A stretch of DNA of 64,000 nt, taken from assembly GCA_963839475.1 (NCBI GenBank), contig CAWIVH010000013.1:806001-870000 (forward strand). The letters run 5' to 3'. This document shows, in pieces, positions 1 through 7,876 of this stretch. This DNA comes from CAWIVH01 sp963839475 (lineage in GTDB: Bacteria > Acidobacteriota > UBA6911). The notes beneath the pieces are model-generated. The model saw only the letters and a list, made by a program, of their open reading frames with translations. It was not told where the DNA came from and did not search any database. Made by a program: the position numbers and the translations under genes. Within the stretch, counting starts at the first letter, position 1, and the number at the start of each line of letters is the position of its first letter.

Positions 1-172
1 AAGCCTCCGCGCAGTACGCGGTAAAGATTACGTTCAATAATTCTTTACCGGACAGTTTCTTCTCCAAACCTGAGCCCCAAAAATAGGGAGGACACCTCCA
101 CACCCCCGCCGGTGGTCTTCCACCGCAATGGATCGATATTTTCAATTTGAGGGCGAGGCCCCGGAGATAGGC
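1..172. other. Left edge, no gene recognised
   Basis: No recognisable coding region, RNA gene or repeat was seen. The stretch ends in the upstream region of the cyclase gene. A GGAG sequence about 6 bases before position 173 fits a ribosome binding site for that gene. An in-frame ATG also lies at 128. Confidence 0.4.
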
Positions 173-793
173 ATGGAATATTTTGATATATCCCAACCAA
201 TCCGCGAGGGATTACACGTCTGGCCCGGCGATCAGCCATTCCGATGCACTCGGAAAATGCAGATCAGCCTGGGCGACCCATGCAATGTCAGCTCGGTCAC
301 GATGAGCCTTCACACCGGCACTCATGTGGATGCCCCGTATCATTTCCTGGAGGAAGGGGCGGATATCTCGAGCATTGCGATACGGCATTACATGGGGCCC
401 GCCAAAGTCTTAGAAATTGCGGGCCGGCCCTTTATTACTGAGTCGGATCTTCGAATGTTCGATCTCGCGGGAGTCCAAAGAATTCTTTTCCACTCTCGTC
501 CTCCCGGATTGCCGGAGAGCCCGATCGGAGCCGGATTCACCTGGTTGCGCGAGGATGGCGCGGAATACCTGGCGAGCCTCGGCCTCTTCCTCGTGGGTAC
601 TGATTCACCCTCTATCGATGCTTTCGAGAGCGAGAACATGCGCTCGCACAAAATCCTGCTATCGCACGGAGTAGCCATTCTAGAGGGAATAAGGCTGGAT
701 CATGTCCCGCCGGGAGATTATGAGCTGATCTGTCTGCCGCTCAAGTTTTCCGGATTGGATGGTTCACCGGTGCGCGCGGTTCTCCGCCGTTAA
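173..793 (+). CDS. Cyclase family protein, kynurenine formamidase-like
   Basis: This 206-residue protein belongs to the cyclase/KynB family of metal-dependent hydrolases; KynB hydrolyses N-formylkynurenine to kynurenine. The metal-binding signature HTGTHVDAPYHF is present at about residues 57-68 and a later GTDSPSID segment fits the family. The ATG at 173 is preferred over the one at 128 because it has a GGAG sequence at good spacing and gives the normal family length and N-terminus (a few residues before DIS). It overlaps the 3' end of lpxC by four bases in convergent orientation. A role in tryptophan breakdown is possible, but cyclase paralogues act on other substrates, so the exact reaction is not settled by sequence. 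Confidence 0.8.
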   Translation: MEYFDISQPIREGLHVWPGDQPFRCTRKMQISLGDPCNVSSVTMSLHTGTHVDAPYHFLEEGADISSIAIRHYMGPAKVLEIAGRPFITESDLRMFDLAGVQRILFHSRPPGLPESPIGAGFTWLREDGAEYLASLGLFLVGTDSPSIDAFESENMRSHKILLSHGVAILEGIRLDHVPPGDYELICLPLKFSGLDGSPVRAVLRR

Positions 794-1656
794 TTTCCCA
801 AGGTCTCCGCGGTACATACTCTACAGCGGTCTTTAAGGCGTGCTATCTTGTCCGCCAGCGCTGTATGCATGGCATGCCCCGCTTTTTCAGCACGCAGATG
901 ACCGATGATGGGATAACCCGCAAGCGAAATATCGCCCAGCAGGTCCAGGAGCTTGTGGCGGACAAACTCATCCGGGTAGCGCAGGTGATTGTTGATGATG
1001 CCGGAATGATCCAGAACGACGGCGTTTTCCAGCGAACCGCCCCGGATCAATCCGCTGCGTTTCAGGTACTCCACGTCTGCGATAAACCCAAAAGTGCGCG
1101 CAGGCCCGATTTCCTTCTCATAGCACTCCGGCGTCAGCTCAAAATGTATTTCCTGGCGGCCGATTGCCTTGTGTTCAAATTCGATGATATAGGTCGCCTT
1201 CGGAACCCGGTCAGGATAAACACCGGCGAACTTTTCGCCATCCCGGACCTCGATCGGTTCGTCAATGACGATATATTTGCGCGCTTCGCCTTGCTCATCG
1301 ATTCCCACACGTTTGATCTCTTCGAGAAAGCGCCTGCCGCTGCCGTCCATAATCGGCACTTCCATCGAGTCGAGGTCAATGTATAAGTTATCGACTCCGA
1401 GGCCGTAAAGTGCTGAGAGCAGGTGCTCCACCGTCGAAATCATGACCCCTTTCTTCATCAGGGTTGTGGCGTAGCTGACCCTGGCAACATTCGTCCTCGT
1501 GGCTTCAATCGTGAAGTTTTTGAGGTCCGTCCGGCGAAAAAGGATACCTGTATTCTCAGGAGCGGGCACTAAACTCAAATGAACTGCATACCCGGTATGA
1601 AGGCCGATTCCTTCCAGAGCCAGGCTGCTTTTCAGCGTTCTTTGGTACTTCAGCAT
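790..1656 (-). CDS. lpxC: UDP-3-O-acyl-N-acetylglucosamine deacetylase
   Basis: LpxC is the zinc-dependent deacetylase that commits the cell to lipid A synthesis in the cytoplasm. The 288-residue protein has the family N-terminus (LEGIGLHTG), the zinc-site histidine region STVEHLLSALYGLGVDN, the VPIMDGSG segment and the C-terminal HKLLDLLGDI and GHAMHT motifs. A GGAAGGG sequence lies just upstream of the ATG. It stands alone, convergent with the cyclase gene and divergent from the trp operon. Its presence shows that the organism makes LPS-type lipid A and so has an outer membrane. Identification is firm. Confidence 0.96.
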   Translation of the reverse strand: MLKYQRTLKSSLALEGIGLHTGYAVHLSLVPAPENTGILFRRTDLKNFTIEATRTNVARVSYATTLMKKGVMISTVEHLLSALYGLGVDNLYIDLDSMEVPIMDGSGRRFLEEIKRVGIDEQGEARKYIVIDEPIEVRDGEKFAGVYPDRVPKATYIIEFEHKAIGRQEIHFELTPECYEKEIGPARTFGFIADVEYLKRSGLIRGGSLENAVVLDHSGIINNHLRYPDEFVRHKLLDLLGDISLAGYPIIGHLRAEKAGHAMHTALADKIARLKDRCRVCTAETLGN

Positions 1657-2015
1657 GATCCCTTCCGATCCTGAGTTTTGCCTGCGTCATTGATGCCACG
1701 ATGAGACGTTGAGATGTCCAAAAGAAGGGTATTCTGCAAATTCAGGGCCACAGCTCCAACTATGACTGATTATTCATTTAAATAAAACATAATGAATAGT
1801 TTAATTCATTTTTCTGAGAAGTTATTACCAAGGGAATCCGGGGATCTGTAGTCAAAGTGACACGCTCATGCCTGTAATTGGAGATCGTATCCACGCGGGC
1901 GGGCACGATGGCTGGTTTCGCACTCATAGGAGTATGGAACTCGAATTTAAATAAGGGATTGCGCGGGAGAGGGCGCATATGGTAGACATACAGTAGTTTT
2001 GCAGTCGGGCCTAAT
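1657..2015. other. Divergent intergenic region, lpxC / trp leader
   Basis: This 359-base gap separates the divergent lpxC gene and the trp leader. It must hold promoters for both, but no convincing -35/-10 pair stands out. The middle is AT-rich and carries the inverted repeat listed at 1791-1810. A 66-codon minus-strand open frame here looks spurious. Confidence 0.5.
1791..1810. repeat. AT-rich inverted repeat upstream of trp operon
   Basis: AATGAAT and ATTCATT form a perfect 7-base inverted repeat around a 6-base centre. A further ATTCATT copy occurs about 20 bases upstream, at 1772-1778. It lies between divergent lpxC and the trp leader, where an operator would be expected. No regulator family is recognisable from the sequence. 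Confidence 0.35.
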
Positions 2016-2099
2016 ATGGCATACGGAAATCAGGGTTATTGCTGGTATTGGCGTATGGGTGCTTCAGGCACCCGAGTACGTTCGCTGCCCGGACTCTGA
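2016..2099 (+). CDS. trpL: Trp operon leader peptide
   Basis: A 27-codon open frame encodes a peptide with the core CWYWR: two Trp codons (2043-2045 and 2049-2051) around a Tyr codon, with another Tyr three codons before the Tyr. Trp is normally the rarest residue, so two in 27 codons directly upstream of trpE points to a regulatory leader. The frame ends at 2099, inside the attenuator and 26 bases before the terminator stem. The Shine-Dalgarno sequence is weak. The Trp codons sit exactly at the 5' strand of the first leader hairpin. The function is inferred from position and RNA folding; the peptide itself needs no activity. Confidence 0.8.
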   Translation: MAYGNQGYCWYWRMGASGTRVRSLPGL

Positions 2100-2160
2100 A
2101 CCGCATCTGCTTGGGGTGAGAAGAAGCCGTGAACGACTCGAGGCGTTCACGGCTTTTTTT
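2051..2160 (+). promoter_or_regulatory. Ribosome-mediated trp attenuator
   Basis: Three overlapping hairpins can be drawn. Hairpin 1:2 pairs 2051-2062 with 2068-2081 (12 pairs, two-base bulge at 2074-2075). Hairpin 2:3 pairs 2073-2085 with 2129-2140 (12 pairs including one G-U, A2078 bulged). Hairpin 3:4 is the terminator at 2126-2153. Segment 1 abuts the second Trp codon, so a ribosome stalled for Trp would cover it, free segment 2 and form the antiterminator; a ribosome reaching the stop codon would cover segment 2 and allow termination. This matches the classical trp attenuation scheme. The pairings are seen directly in the sequence; the switching is inferred. Confidence 0.82.
2126..2160 (+). 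terminator. Intrinsic terminator of the trp leader
   Basis: GCCGTGAACG (2126-2135) and CGTTCACGGC (2144-2153) form a perfect 10-pair stem with an 8-base loop. Seven T residues follow at 2154-2160. It lies 15 bases before the trpE start and is the terminator arm of the attenuator. Confidence 0.92.
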
Positions 2161-2174
2161 ATGGATGAATAAAA

Positions 2175-3653
2175 ATGATCGCACCATCGCTGGCGGAAGT
2201 TGAGGAATACGCCAAACTGGGGAACGTAATTCCCGTTCACAAAGAGATCCTGGGGGATCTTCTCACTCCCGCGGCAGCTTTCCTGCGCGTCGCCCAAGGG
2301 AGGAGACGGGTTTTCCTCCTCGAGAGCGTGGAGGGGGGAGAACGGCTGGCTCGCTATTCTTTTATCGGTTGGGACCCCTTTGTCATGGTGCGGGGCTCAG
2401 GGACCTCCATTCAAGTGGAAGAAATGGGAGAGGTGACCTGCAGGGAGGGCCGAGCCTTTGACGTTCTGCGCAAAATCGCAGCCGATTTTCATCCGGTCCC
2501 GGTTTCCGGATTGCCGCCATTCCTGGGCGGCGGCGTCGGCTATTTCTCTTATGATTTGGTGCGGCAGTTTGAAAAGCTGCCCCAAAAGTCATTCGATGAT
2601 CTGCGACTCGATGATTTCCAGCTGATGTATTTTTCGACCATACTTGCCTTCGACCACATTCGCCATCGCATTCATATCATCGCCAACATATTTTCCGAGC
2701 GGGGTTCGCAGCGCCTCGAGGCCAAATACGGTGATGCGGTGTTGCGCATTGAGCAGATTGAAAAGCGATTAAGCGCGCCGCTGTCACTGCCTCCTCCGTT
2801 GGCCAGCGCCTCCATTCCCGAACCGCTGTCCAATACCACCGAATCCGAATACTACGCCAACGTCGGCCAGGCCAAGCGGCACATCGAGGCGGGGGACATA
2901 TTCCAGGTGGTGCTCTCGCAGAGATTTGCGATGAAGCTGAGTTGCGATCCTTTTGATGTTTATAGGGCTCTGCGGTTCATCAATCCGTCGCCCTATTTGT
3001 TTTTTCTTCGTATGGACAACCTGCATCTGGTGGGGGCTTCCCCTGAAATGCTGGTCAAGGTCCGGGACGGCAAGGTGGAATACGGCCCTATTGCCGGAAC
3101 TCGCCCGCGGGGCAAAACTGCCGAAGAGGATTCAAGACTGGCTGCGGAACTCGCCGCTGATGAAAAGGAAAAGGCCGAACACATCATGCTGGTGGACTTG
3201 GGTAGAAATGACCTGGGGAGGGTGTGCAAATTCGGCAGCGTGAAAGTGACCGACCTTATGCGCATCGAGCGGTATAGTCACGTCATGCACCTTGTGAGCA
3301 GTGTCGAGGGTGAATTGCTGGATGGTCTGGACGGGTTTCATGCCCTGGAGTCATGCCTTCCTGCCGGAACGGTCTCCGGGGCTCCCAAGGTGCGCGCCAT
3401 GGAGATCATTGAAGACCTGGAGCCGTGCCGGCGAGGAGTCTACGGCGGTGCGGTCGGTTATGTCGATTTTTCGGGTGATCTGGATACCTGCATCGCTCTC
3501 CGGACTCTGGTCATCAAAGATGGGGTTGCCTACATACAGGCTGGAGGCGGAATTGTGGCGGATTCCATCCCTGAAAGTGAGCGGGAAGAATCGATGAATA
3601 AGGCCCGGGCATTAATCCGTGCCGTAAAGTTCGCCCATGAAGGGCTCCGGTAA
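2175..3653 (+). CDS. trpE: Anthranilate synthase component I
   Basis: TrpE makes anthranilate from chorismate, with ammonia supplied by TrpG; this is the first step of tryptophan synthesis. The 492-residue protein has the N-terminal anthranilate synthase I domain with the LLES motif at residues 48-51, which in this family forms part of the tryptophan feedback site. The C-terminal chorismate-binding domain includes PSPYLFF, GASPEMLV, GTRPRG and LPAGTVSGAPK motifs. The ATG follows the leader terminator by only 14 bases and has a poor Shine-Dalgarno sequence. A three-codon frame, ATG to TAA at 2161-2172, sits just before it. Expression is therefore likely controlled by attenuation and the enzyme by feedback inhibition. 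Confidence 0.97.
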   Translation: MIAPSLAEVEEYAKLGNVIPVHKEILGDLLTPAAAFLRVAQGRRRVFLLESVEGGERLARYSFIGWDPFVMVRGSGTSIQVEEMGEVTCREGRAFDVLRKIAADFHPVPVSGLPPFLGGGVGYFSYDLVRQFEKLPQKSFDDLRLDDFQLMYFSTILAFDHIRHRIHIIANIFSERGSQRLEAKYGDAVLRIEQIEKRLSAPLSLPPPLASASIPEPLSNTTESEYYANVGQAKRHIEAGDIFQVVLSQRFAMKLSCDPFDVYRALRFINPSPYLFFLRMDNLHLVGASPEMLVKVRDGKVEYGPIAGTRPRGKTAEEDSRLAAELAADEKEKAEHIMLVDLGRNDLGRVCKFGSVKVTDLMRIERYSHVMHLVSSVEGELLDGLDGFHALESCLPAGTVSGAPKVRAMEIIEDLEPCRRGVYGGAVGYVDFSGDLDTCIALRTLVIKDGVAYIQAGGGIVADSIPESEREESMNKARALIRAVKFAHEGLR

Positions 3654-3716
3654 CGGTCCCCCGGCGATTTCAGTCGACGCGGGTCGCGCCGGTGCCTCAA
3701 GGAAAGCTTGCCTGAC

Positions 3717-4286
3717 ATGATTCTGGTTATAGACAATTACGATTCTTTTACCTACAACCTGGTGCAATATCTCGGGGTGTTGGGAAGAGAACTCAAGGTT
3801 TTCCGCAACGATACGATCACCGTGGAGCAGATCGAGCAGCTTCGACCGGAAATGCTGGTAATTTCTCCCGGTCCGGGCCGGCCTGAAGATTCCGGCATTA
3901 TTATGGACGCGATCCGGCAATTGGCGGGGAAGTTGCCGATTCTCGGAGTCTGCCTCGGGCACCAGGCAATTGGAGCAGTCTTTGGCGGGCGGGTGGTGTC
4001 GGCTCCGACTTTGATGCACGGGAAGACAAGTTACATCCGCCACGACGGCCGAACTATTTTCAGGGGGCTGGATAACCCGTTCCAAGCCACCCGGTATCAC
4101 TCCCTCATGGTCCGGGAGGACGGGCTGCCGAAATGCCTGGAGATCTCGGCCCGGACCGACGACGGCATTATCATGGGATTGCGACATCGCTCATTGCCGG
4201 TCGAAGGGGTTCAGTTCCACCCGGAATCGATCATGACTACTGCCGGGATGCATTTGTTGAAAAACTTCCTGGAAAGGAACGAATAA
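3717..4286 (+). CDS. trpG: Anthranilate synthase component II (glutamine amidotransferase)
   Basis: TrpG is the class I glutamine amidotransferase that supplies ammonia to TrpE. The protein starts MILVIDNYDSFTYN, contains the nucleophile segment GVCLGHQAIG and the C-terminal FHPES of the catalytic triad, and is about 189 residues, the normal size for a stand-alone TrpG. An in-frame TTG at 3708 is also possible, but ATG 3717 gives the usual family N-terminus. No TrpD domain is fused to it, unlike the TrpGD of enterobacteria. A PabA role in folate synthesis is also possible for this family, but the position next to trpE favours tryptophan. Confidence 0.95.
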   Translation: MILVIDNYDSFTYNLVQYLGVLGRELKVFRNDTITVEQIEQLRPEMLVISPGPGRPEDSGIIMDAIRQLAGKLPILGVCLGHQAIGAVFGGRVVSAPTLMHGKTSYIRHDGRTIFRGLDNPFQATRYHSLMVREDGLPKCLEISARTDDGIIMGLRHRSLPVEGVQFHPESIMTTAGMHLLKNFLERNE

Positions 4287-4288
4287 CT

Positions 4289-5131
4289 ATGGCTACGGCA
4301 CGAATGGAGTACCGGCTTCCTTCAAATCTGGTTGGGACCAGCCTGGAGCCGATTGTGAGCAACAAAATTCATGAGATTACCGGGGCCTCGCTTAAATGGT
4401 CCGCCGAATCGATCGAATTATCCCTGGAGCGCGCTCCGTATCCTCGTTCGCTCAAAAGGGCTCTCCTGAAAAAGTCCCCGGCCATCATTGCCGAATTAAA
4501 AAAGGCATCTCCTTCAGCGGGAGAAATCCGGCAGGATTTTGATCCTCTTGCGATCTTCTCTGCTTATCAAGAGGCCGGCGCGGCGGCGATATCGGTCGTT
4601 ACGGAAGGCCGTTTCTTTGGAGGGAGATTGGAAACGGTTCCAAAACTCCGCTGGATTTCCCGAATCCCGCTGTTGCGCAAGGATTTCATCCTGGATCGGT
4701 ACCAGATCCTGGAGTCGCGTCACGCCGGGGCTGACGCCGTGCTTCTGATTGCAGCTCTGCATGATGTCCATGCTTTGAAGGGCCTGCGCGGGGAGGCGGA
4801 ACGTCTGGGAATGGAAACCCTTGTGGAAGTTCACAGCGAGCCGGAATTGGAGCGAGCGTTGTCTTCGGGAGCCACATTGATTGGAGTGAACAATCGCGAT
4901 CTGCGAACGCTTCAAGTATCTCTCGAGGTCAGTCGGCATCTCGGGCCGAAGATCCCGCGCGACGTTTTGGCGGTATCAGAAAGCGGCATTCGCAACTGTG
5001 AAGACATCCGGGAGTTGAGTGATGCCGGATTTCGCGGATTTTTGGTTGGGGAGACATTGATGCGGGCCGGATCCCCAGGAGCAGAACTGGAAAAGCTAAT
5101 CGACAAGGGTCGAGAGCGAAAAGCATCATGA
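4289..5131 (+). CDS. trpC: Indole-3-glycerol phosphate synthase
   Basis: TrpC converts carboxyphenylamino-deoxyribulose 5-phosphate to indole-3-glycerol phosphate. The 280-residue TIM-barrel protein shows IIAELKKASPSAG near the N-terminus, LLRKDFILDRYQI in the middle, LIGVNNRDLRTL, and the AVSESGI segment, all typical of the family. The ATG at 4289 begins two bases after the trpG stop, which fits translational coupling; the longer upstream frame runs through trpG and is not real. The preceding gene would usually be trpD, but the two genes adjoin directly. It overlaps trpF by four bases. Confidence 0.96.
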   Translation: MATARMEYRLPSNLVGTSLEPIVSNKIHEITGASLKWSAESIELSLERAPYPRSLKRALLKKSPAIIAELKKASPSAGEIRQDFDPLAIFSAYQEAGAAAISVVTEGRFFGGRLETVPKLRWISRIPLLRKDFILDRYQILESRHAGADAVLLIAALHDVHALKGLRGEAERLGMETLVEVHSEPELERALSSGATLIGVNNRDLRTLQVSLEVSRHLGPKIPRDVLAVSESGIRNCEDIRELSDAGFRGFLVGETLMRAGSPGAELEKLIDKGRERKAS

Positions 5132-5745
5132 AAGTGAAGGTCTGCGGGATCACCTCTTACGAAGATGCCTCCCTTGCGATCGAAGCAGGCGCGGATGCCC
5201 TTGGATTCATATTGTATCCCGGAAGCAAGCGGTATATCTCTCCGGTACAAATCTGTTCCATCATCCGAAAGCTTCCCCCCTTGATCCCCACCGTGGGTGT
5301 ATTCGTAAACGTGATCGATCCGGATGAATTAGGCAGGGTTGCGGTGGCTGCCGGCGTCAGCGTGGTTCAACTCCACGGGGATGAGACGCCGGATTATTGC
5401 CGTTCGATCCACCGTTGGCCTCTGATCAAGGCATTTTCACCGGGCAGGGAGCCGAAGGCGCCACCTTATGGGGATTATGATGTGCAGGCTTTTTTGCTGG
5501 ATTCGCGAAGAGGTGCCAGTTACGGCGGAACAGGAGAACCATTCGACTGGAATCTGATCCAAGATGTCCCTCGCCTGAAGCCCCTTATACTTGCCGGGGG
5601 GCTAAATGCCGGAAATGTCGCTGAGGCAATCCGTTTGATCCGCCCTTATGCAGTCGATGTCTGCAGCGGCGTAGAGTGCTCGCCGGGAAGCAAAGATCCC
5701 GTCAAGCTCCAGAAATTCATGAGTGAGGTGCGCCATGCCCAATGA
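5128..5745 (+). CDS. trpF: Phosphoribosylanthranilate isomerase
   Basis: TrpF isomerises N-(5-phosphoribosyl)anthranilate in the tryptophan pathway. The 205-residue TIM-barrel begins MKVKVCGIT, where the Cys is the catalytic base of the family. It also contains GFILYPGSKRYI, VGVFVN, VVQLHGDE and the phosphate-binding LAGGLNAGNV, with the final VDVCSGVE. The start overlaps the trpC stop as ATGA. It is a separate gene here and not fused to trpC. The end overlaps the trpB start by 11 bases. Confidence 0.97.
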   Translation: MKVKVCGITSYEDASLAIEAGADALGFILYPGSKRYISPVQICSIIRKLPPLIPTVGVFVNVIDPDELGRVAVAAGVSVVQLHGDETPDYCRSIHRWPLIKAFSPGREPKAPPYGDYDVQAFLLDSRRGASYGGTGEPFDWNLIQDVPRLKPLILAGGLNAGNVAEAIRLIRPYAVDVCSGVECSPGSKDPVKLQKFMSEVRHAQ

Positions 5746-6961
5746 TTCATCTGCAGCGGAAATCCAATCCCTGCCGGACGCCGCGGGCCATTTCGGTCCT
5801 TACGGTGGCCGGTTTGTGCCTGAGACCCTTATGGGGCCTCTGCAGGAACTAGAAGCTGCATACAGTGAAGCCATGGCTGATCCTCAATTTCACAATGAAC
5901 TGGAGGATCTGTTCCGGAATTATTCCGGCAGGCCCACAGCGCTTACTCCGGCACGACGATTATCCGCGCATATCGGCCGAGGGCGTTTTTACCTCAAACG
6001 CGAGGACCTCAATCATACGGGTGCCCATAAAATCAATAACGCGCTGGGGCAGGTCCTGCTGGCTCGTAGGATGGGGAAGAACAGAATCATCGCCGAAACC
6101 GGCGCCGGCCAGCATGGGGTGGCAACTGCAACCGTCTGCGCGCTCTTCGGCATGGAATGTGTCGTTTACATGGGCACCGAAGACATGCGGCGCCAGGCGC
6201 TGAATGTTTTCCGGATGAAGCTCATGGGTGCCGAGGTGGCACCAGTCGATTCCGGCAGCAGGACGCTCAAGGATGCCATCAATGAGGCGATGCGGGACTG
6301 GGTTACCAATGTCCGGCATACCCACTACCTCCTGGGATCCGTCTTGGGCGCTCATCCCTATCCGGCCATGGTCCGGGATTTTCAGGCAGTCATCGGCCGG
6401 GAAGCGCGAGCGCAAATCCAGGCGTTTGAGGGGAGGCTTCCTGATTTGCTGATGGCCTGTGTCGGGGGAGGCAGCAATTCAATGGGTCTGTTCCACTCAT
6501 TTTTGGGGGACAGCGAAGTACGAATGGTCGGGGTGGAAGCCGGCGGCCGGGGCAAACTCCTCGGGGAGCACGCCGCACGATTCGAAGGGGGGAGTCCGGG
6601 AGTTCTTCAGGGGACCATGAGCTATGTCCTGCAGGACGATAATGGACAGATCGCAGGAACCCATTCCGTATCGGCCGGTCTGGATTACCCGAGCATCGGG
6701 CCCGAACATGCGTATTTTCATGATACCGGCCGGATTTCCTATATGTCGGTGTCCGATGAGGAAGCCTTGCAGAGCTTCATGCTTCTCAGCCGTCTGGAAG
6801 GCATCATTCCGGCACTTGAAAGCGCCCATGCGGTTGCGGGAGCAATCCGCCTCGGGCCGCAATTGGCGCAAGATGCGATCGTGATCATCAACTTGTCCGG
6901 GCGAGGCGACAAGGATGTCAGTCAGGTTGCAGAATGGACCGGGACGGCGGCCGGATTCTGA
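5735..6961 (+). CDS. trpB: Tryptophan synthase beta chain
   Basis: TrpB condenses indole with serine using pyridoxal phosphate. The roughly 408-residue protein has FGPYGGRFVPETL at its start, the PLP lysine in LNHTGAHKINNALGQ, GAGQHGVATA, the phosphate-binding GGGSNSMG and the C-terminal LSGRGDKD. These mark the ordinary TrpB1 type that partners TrpA. ATG 5735 is chosen over an in-frame GTG at 5723 because a GAGG sequence sits six bases before it and it begins just before the conserved N-terminus. It is coupled to trpF by an 11-base overlap and is followed by a 102-base gap before trpA. Confidence 0.97.
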   Translation: MPNDSSAAEIQSLPDAAGHFGPYGGRFVPETLMGPLQELEAAYSEAMADPQFHNELEDLFRNYSGRPTALTPARRLSAHIGRGRFYLKREDLNHTGAHKINNALGQVLLARRMGKNRIIAETGAGQHGVATATVCALFGMECVVYMGTEDMRRQALNVFRMKLMGAEVAPVDSGSRTLKDAINEAMRDWVTNVRHTHYLLGSVLGAHPYPAMVRDFQAVIGREARAQIQAFEGRLPDLLMACVGGGSNSMGLFHSFLGDSEVRMVGVEAGGRGKLLGEHAARFEGGSPGVLQGTMSYVLQDDNGQIAGTHSVSAGLDYPSIGPEHAYFHDTGRISYMSVSDEEALQSFMLLSRLEGIIPALESAHAVAGAIRLGPQLAQDAIVIINLSGRGDKDVSQVAEWTGTAAGF

Positions 6962-6962
6962 T

Positions 6963-7000
6963 ATCTTTCCTCGTGGCTTTGAGCCGTGATATCGAAAGAT
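6963..7000 (+). other. Nested hairpin in the trpB-trpA gap
   Basis: ATCTTTC (6963-6969) can pair with GAAAGAT (6994-7000), and inside it GGCT (6975-6978) pairs with AGCC (6982-6985). It begins one base after the trpB stop codon. No T-tract follows, so it is more likely an RNA-stability or processing element than a terminator. The role is unknown. Confidence 0.4.
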
Positions 7001-7063
7001 GGAAATGCTCGAATTCGAATGCATGGGGAATCGGCAGGTAGGGTAACCATCGGGGAAAGGATT

Positions 7064-7861
7064 ATGCAAAGGGCAATCACGCGAACGTTCGCCCGGTTGA
7101 AAGAATCCGGGCGCAAAGCCTTCATTCCATTCATAACTGCAGGCGATCCGGATCTGGAAGCTACGATCCGGCTGGTGCCTGAGCTGGTGAAATCCGGGAG
7201 CCATATTGTCGAACTGGGCATTCCCTTTTCCGATCCCCTGGCTGACGGACCCACCATCCAACGTGCCTCGGAACGTGCCTTGCGGCATCGCTATTCGATG
7301 TCGGATTATCTTCAAGCCGTCGTTCGCATAAGGCGGGAAACGCACGCGCCCATCGTTTTGTTCAGCTATTTCAATCCGATCTTCCGGTACGGTGTCGCGC
7401 GGTTCGCTGAGGAAGCTGGAAATGCCGGCGTGGACGGTGTCCTTGTGACAGACATGACCCCTGAGGAAAGCTCGGCCTACCGCATCGAGCTTGACTCTCA
7501 TCAGCTGGATCCCATTTTTCTTGTGGCTCCTACGAGCAGCGCCGAGCGGATTGCCAGTATCACCCGGAATGCGAGCGGATTCATCTACCTGGTCTCGCGC
7601 ACAGGCGTAACGGGTGCGCAACAGGAGCTGTCGGAATCCATTCAGCCGACCCTTCAGCTCATACGAGAACACTCCAGCCTTCCGGTCGCGGTTGGTTTCG
7701 GGATTTCCCGTCCAGAACAGGTTCAGGCCGTCTGGCGTGTTGCCGAAGGTGCGGTTGTCGGAAGCGCCATAGTCGCCCAAATAGAAAAGGAAGGAAATAC
7801 CGCAGACCTAGCCGGCCGGATTGCCGAATATTGCAAATGGCTGACCGGCAACCAATCCTGA
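7064..7861 (+). CDS. trpA: Tryptophan synthase alpha chain
   Basis: TrpA cleaves indole-3-glycerol phosphate to indole and passes it to TrpB. The 265-residue TIM barrel contains FIPFITAGDPD, the catalytic Glu region VELGIPFSDPLADGP, GVLVTDM, the FIYLVSRTGVTG phosphate site and VGFGIS. ATG 7064 is preferred over upstream in-frame starts because GGGGAAAGG precedes it and it gives the family length and N-terminus. It follows trpB after a 102-base gap that carries a hairpin. The next gene, tyrA, starts 15 bases downstream. Confidence 0.97.
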   Translation: MQRAITRTFARLKESGRKAFIPFITAGDPDLEATIRLVPELVKSGSHIVELGIPFSDPLADGPTIQRASERALRHRYSMSDYLQAVVRIRRETHAPIVLFSYFNPIFRYGVARFAEEAGNAGVDGVLVTDMTPEESSAYRIELDSHQLDPIFLVAPTSSAERIASITRNASGFIYLVSRTGVTGAQQELSESIQPTLQLIREHSSLPVAVGFGISRPEQVQAVWRVAEGAVVGSAIVAQIEKEGNTADLAGRIAEYCKWLTGNQS

Positions 7862-7876
7862 AACCGGGACCCAATA

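Noticed and set aside
865..1386. Long plus-strand open frame antisense to lpxC
   Set aside because: It lies fully inside lpxC and shows no family pattern; GC-rich coding sequence gives such frames by chance.
1778..1978. 66-codon minus-strand frame in the lpxC/trp gap
   Set aside because: No ribosome site, no family match and a position in a likely regulatory region.
6497..7780. 427-codon minus-strand frame opposite trpB/trpA
   Set aside because: It mirrors two well-identified genes and has no recognisable motif.
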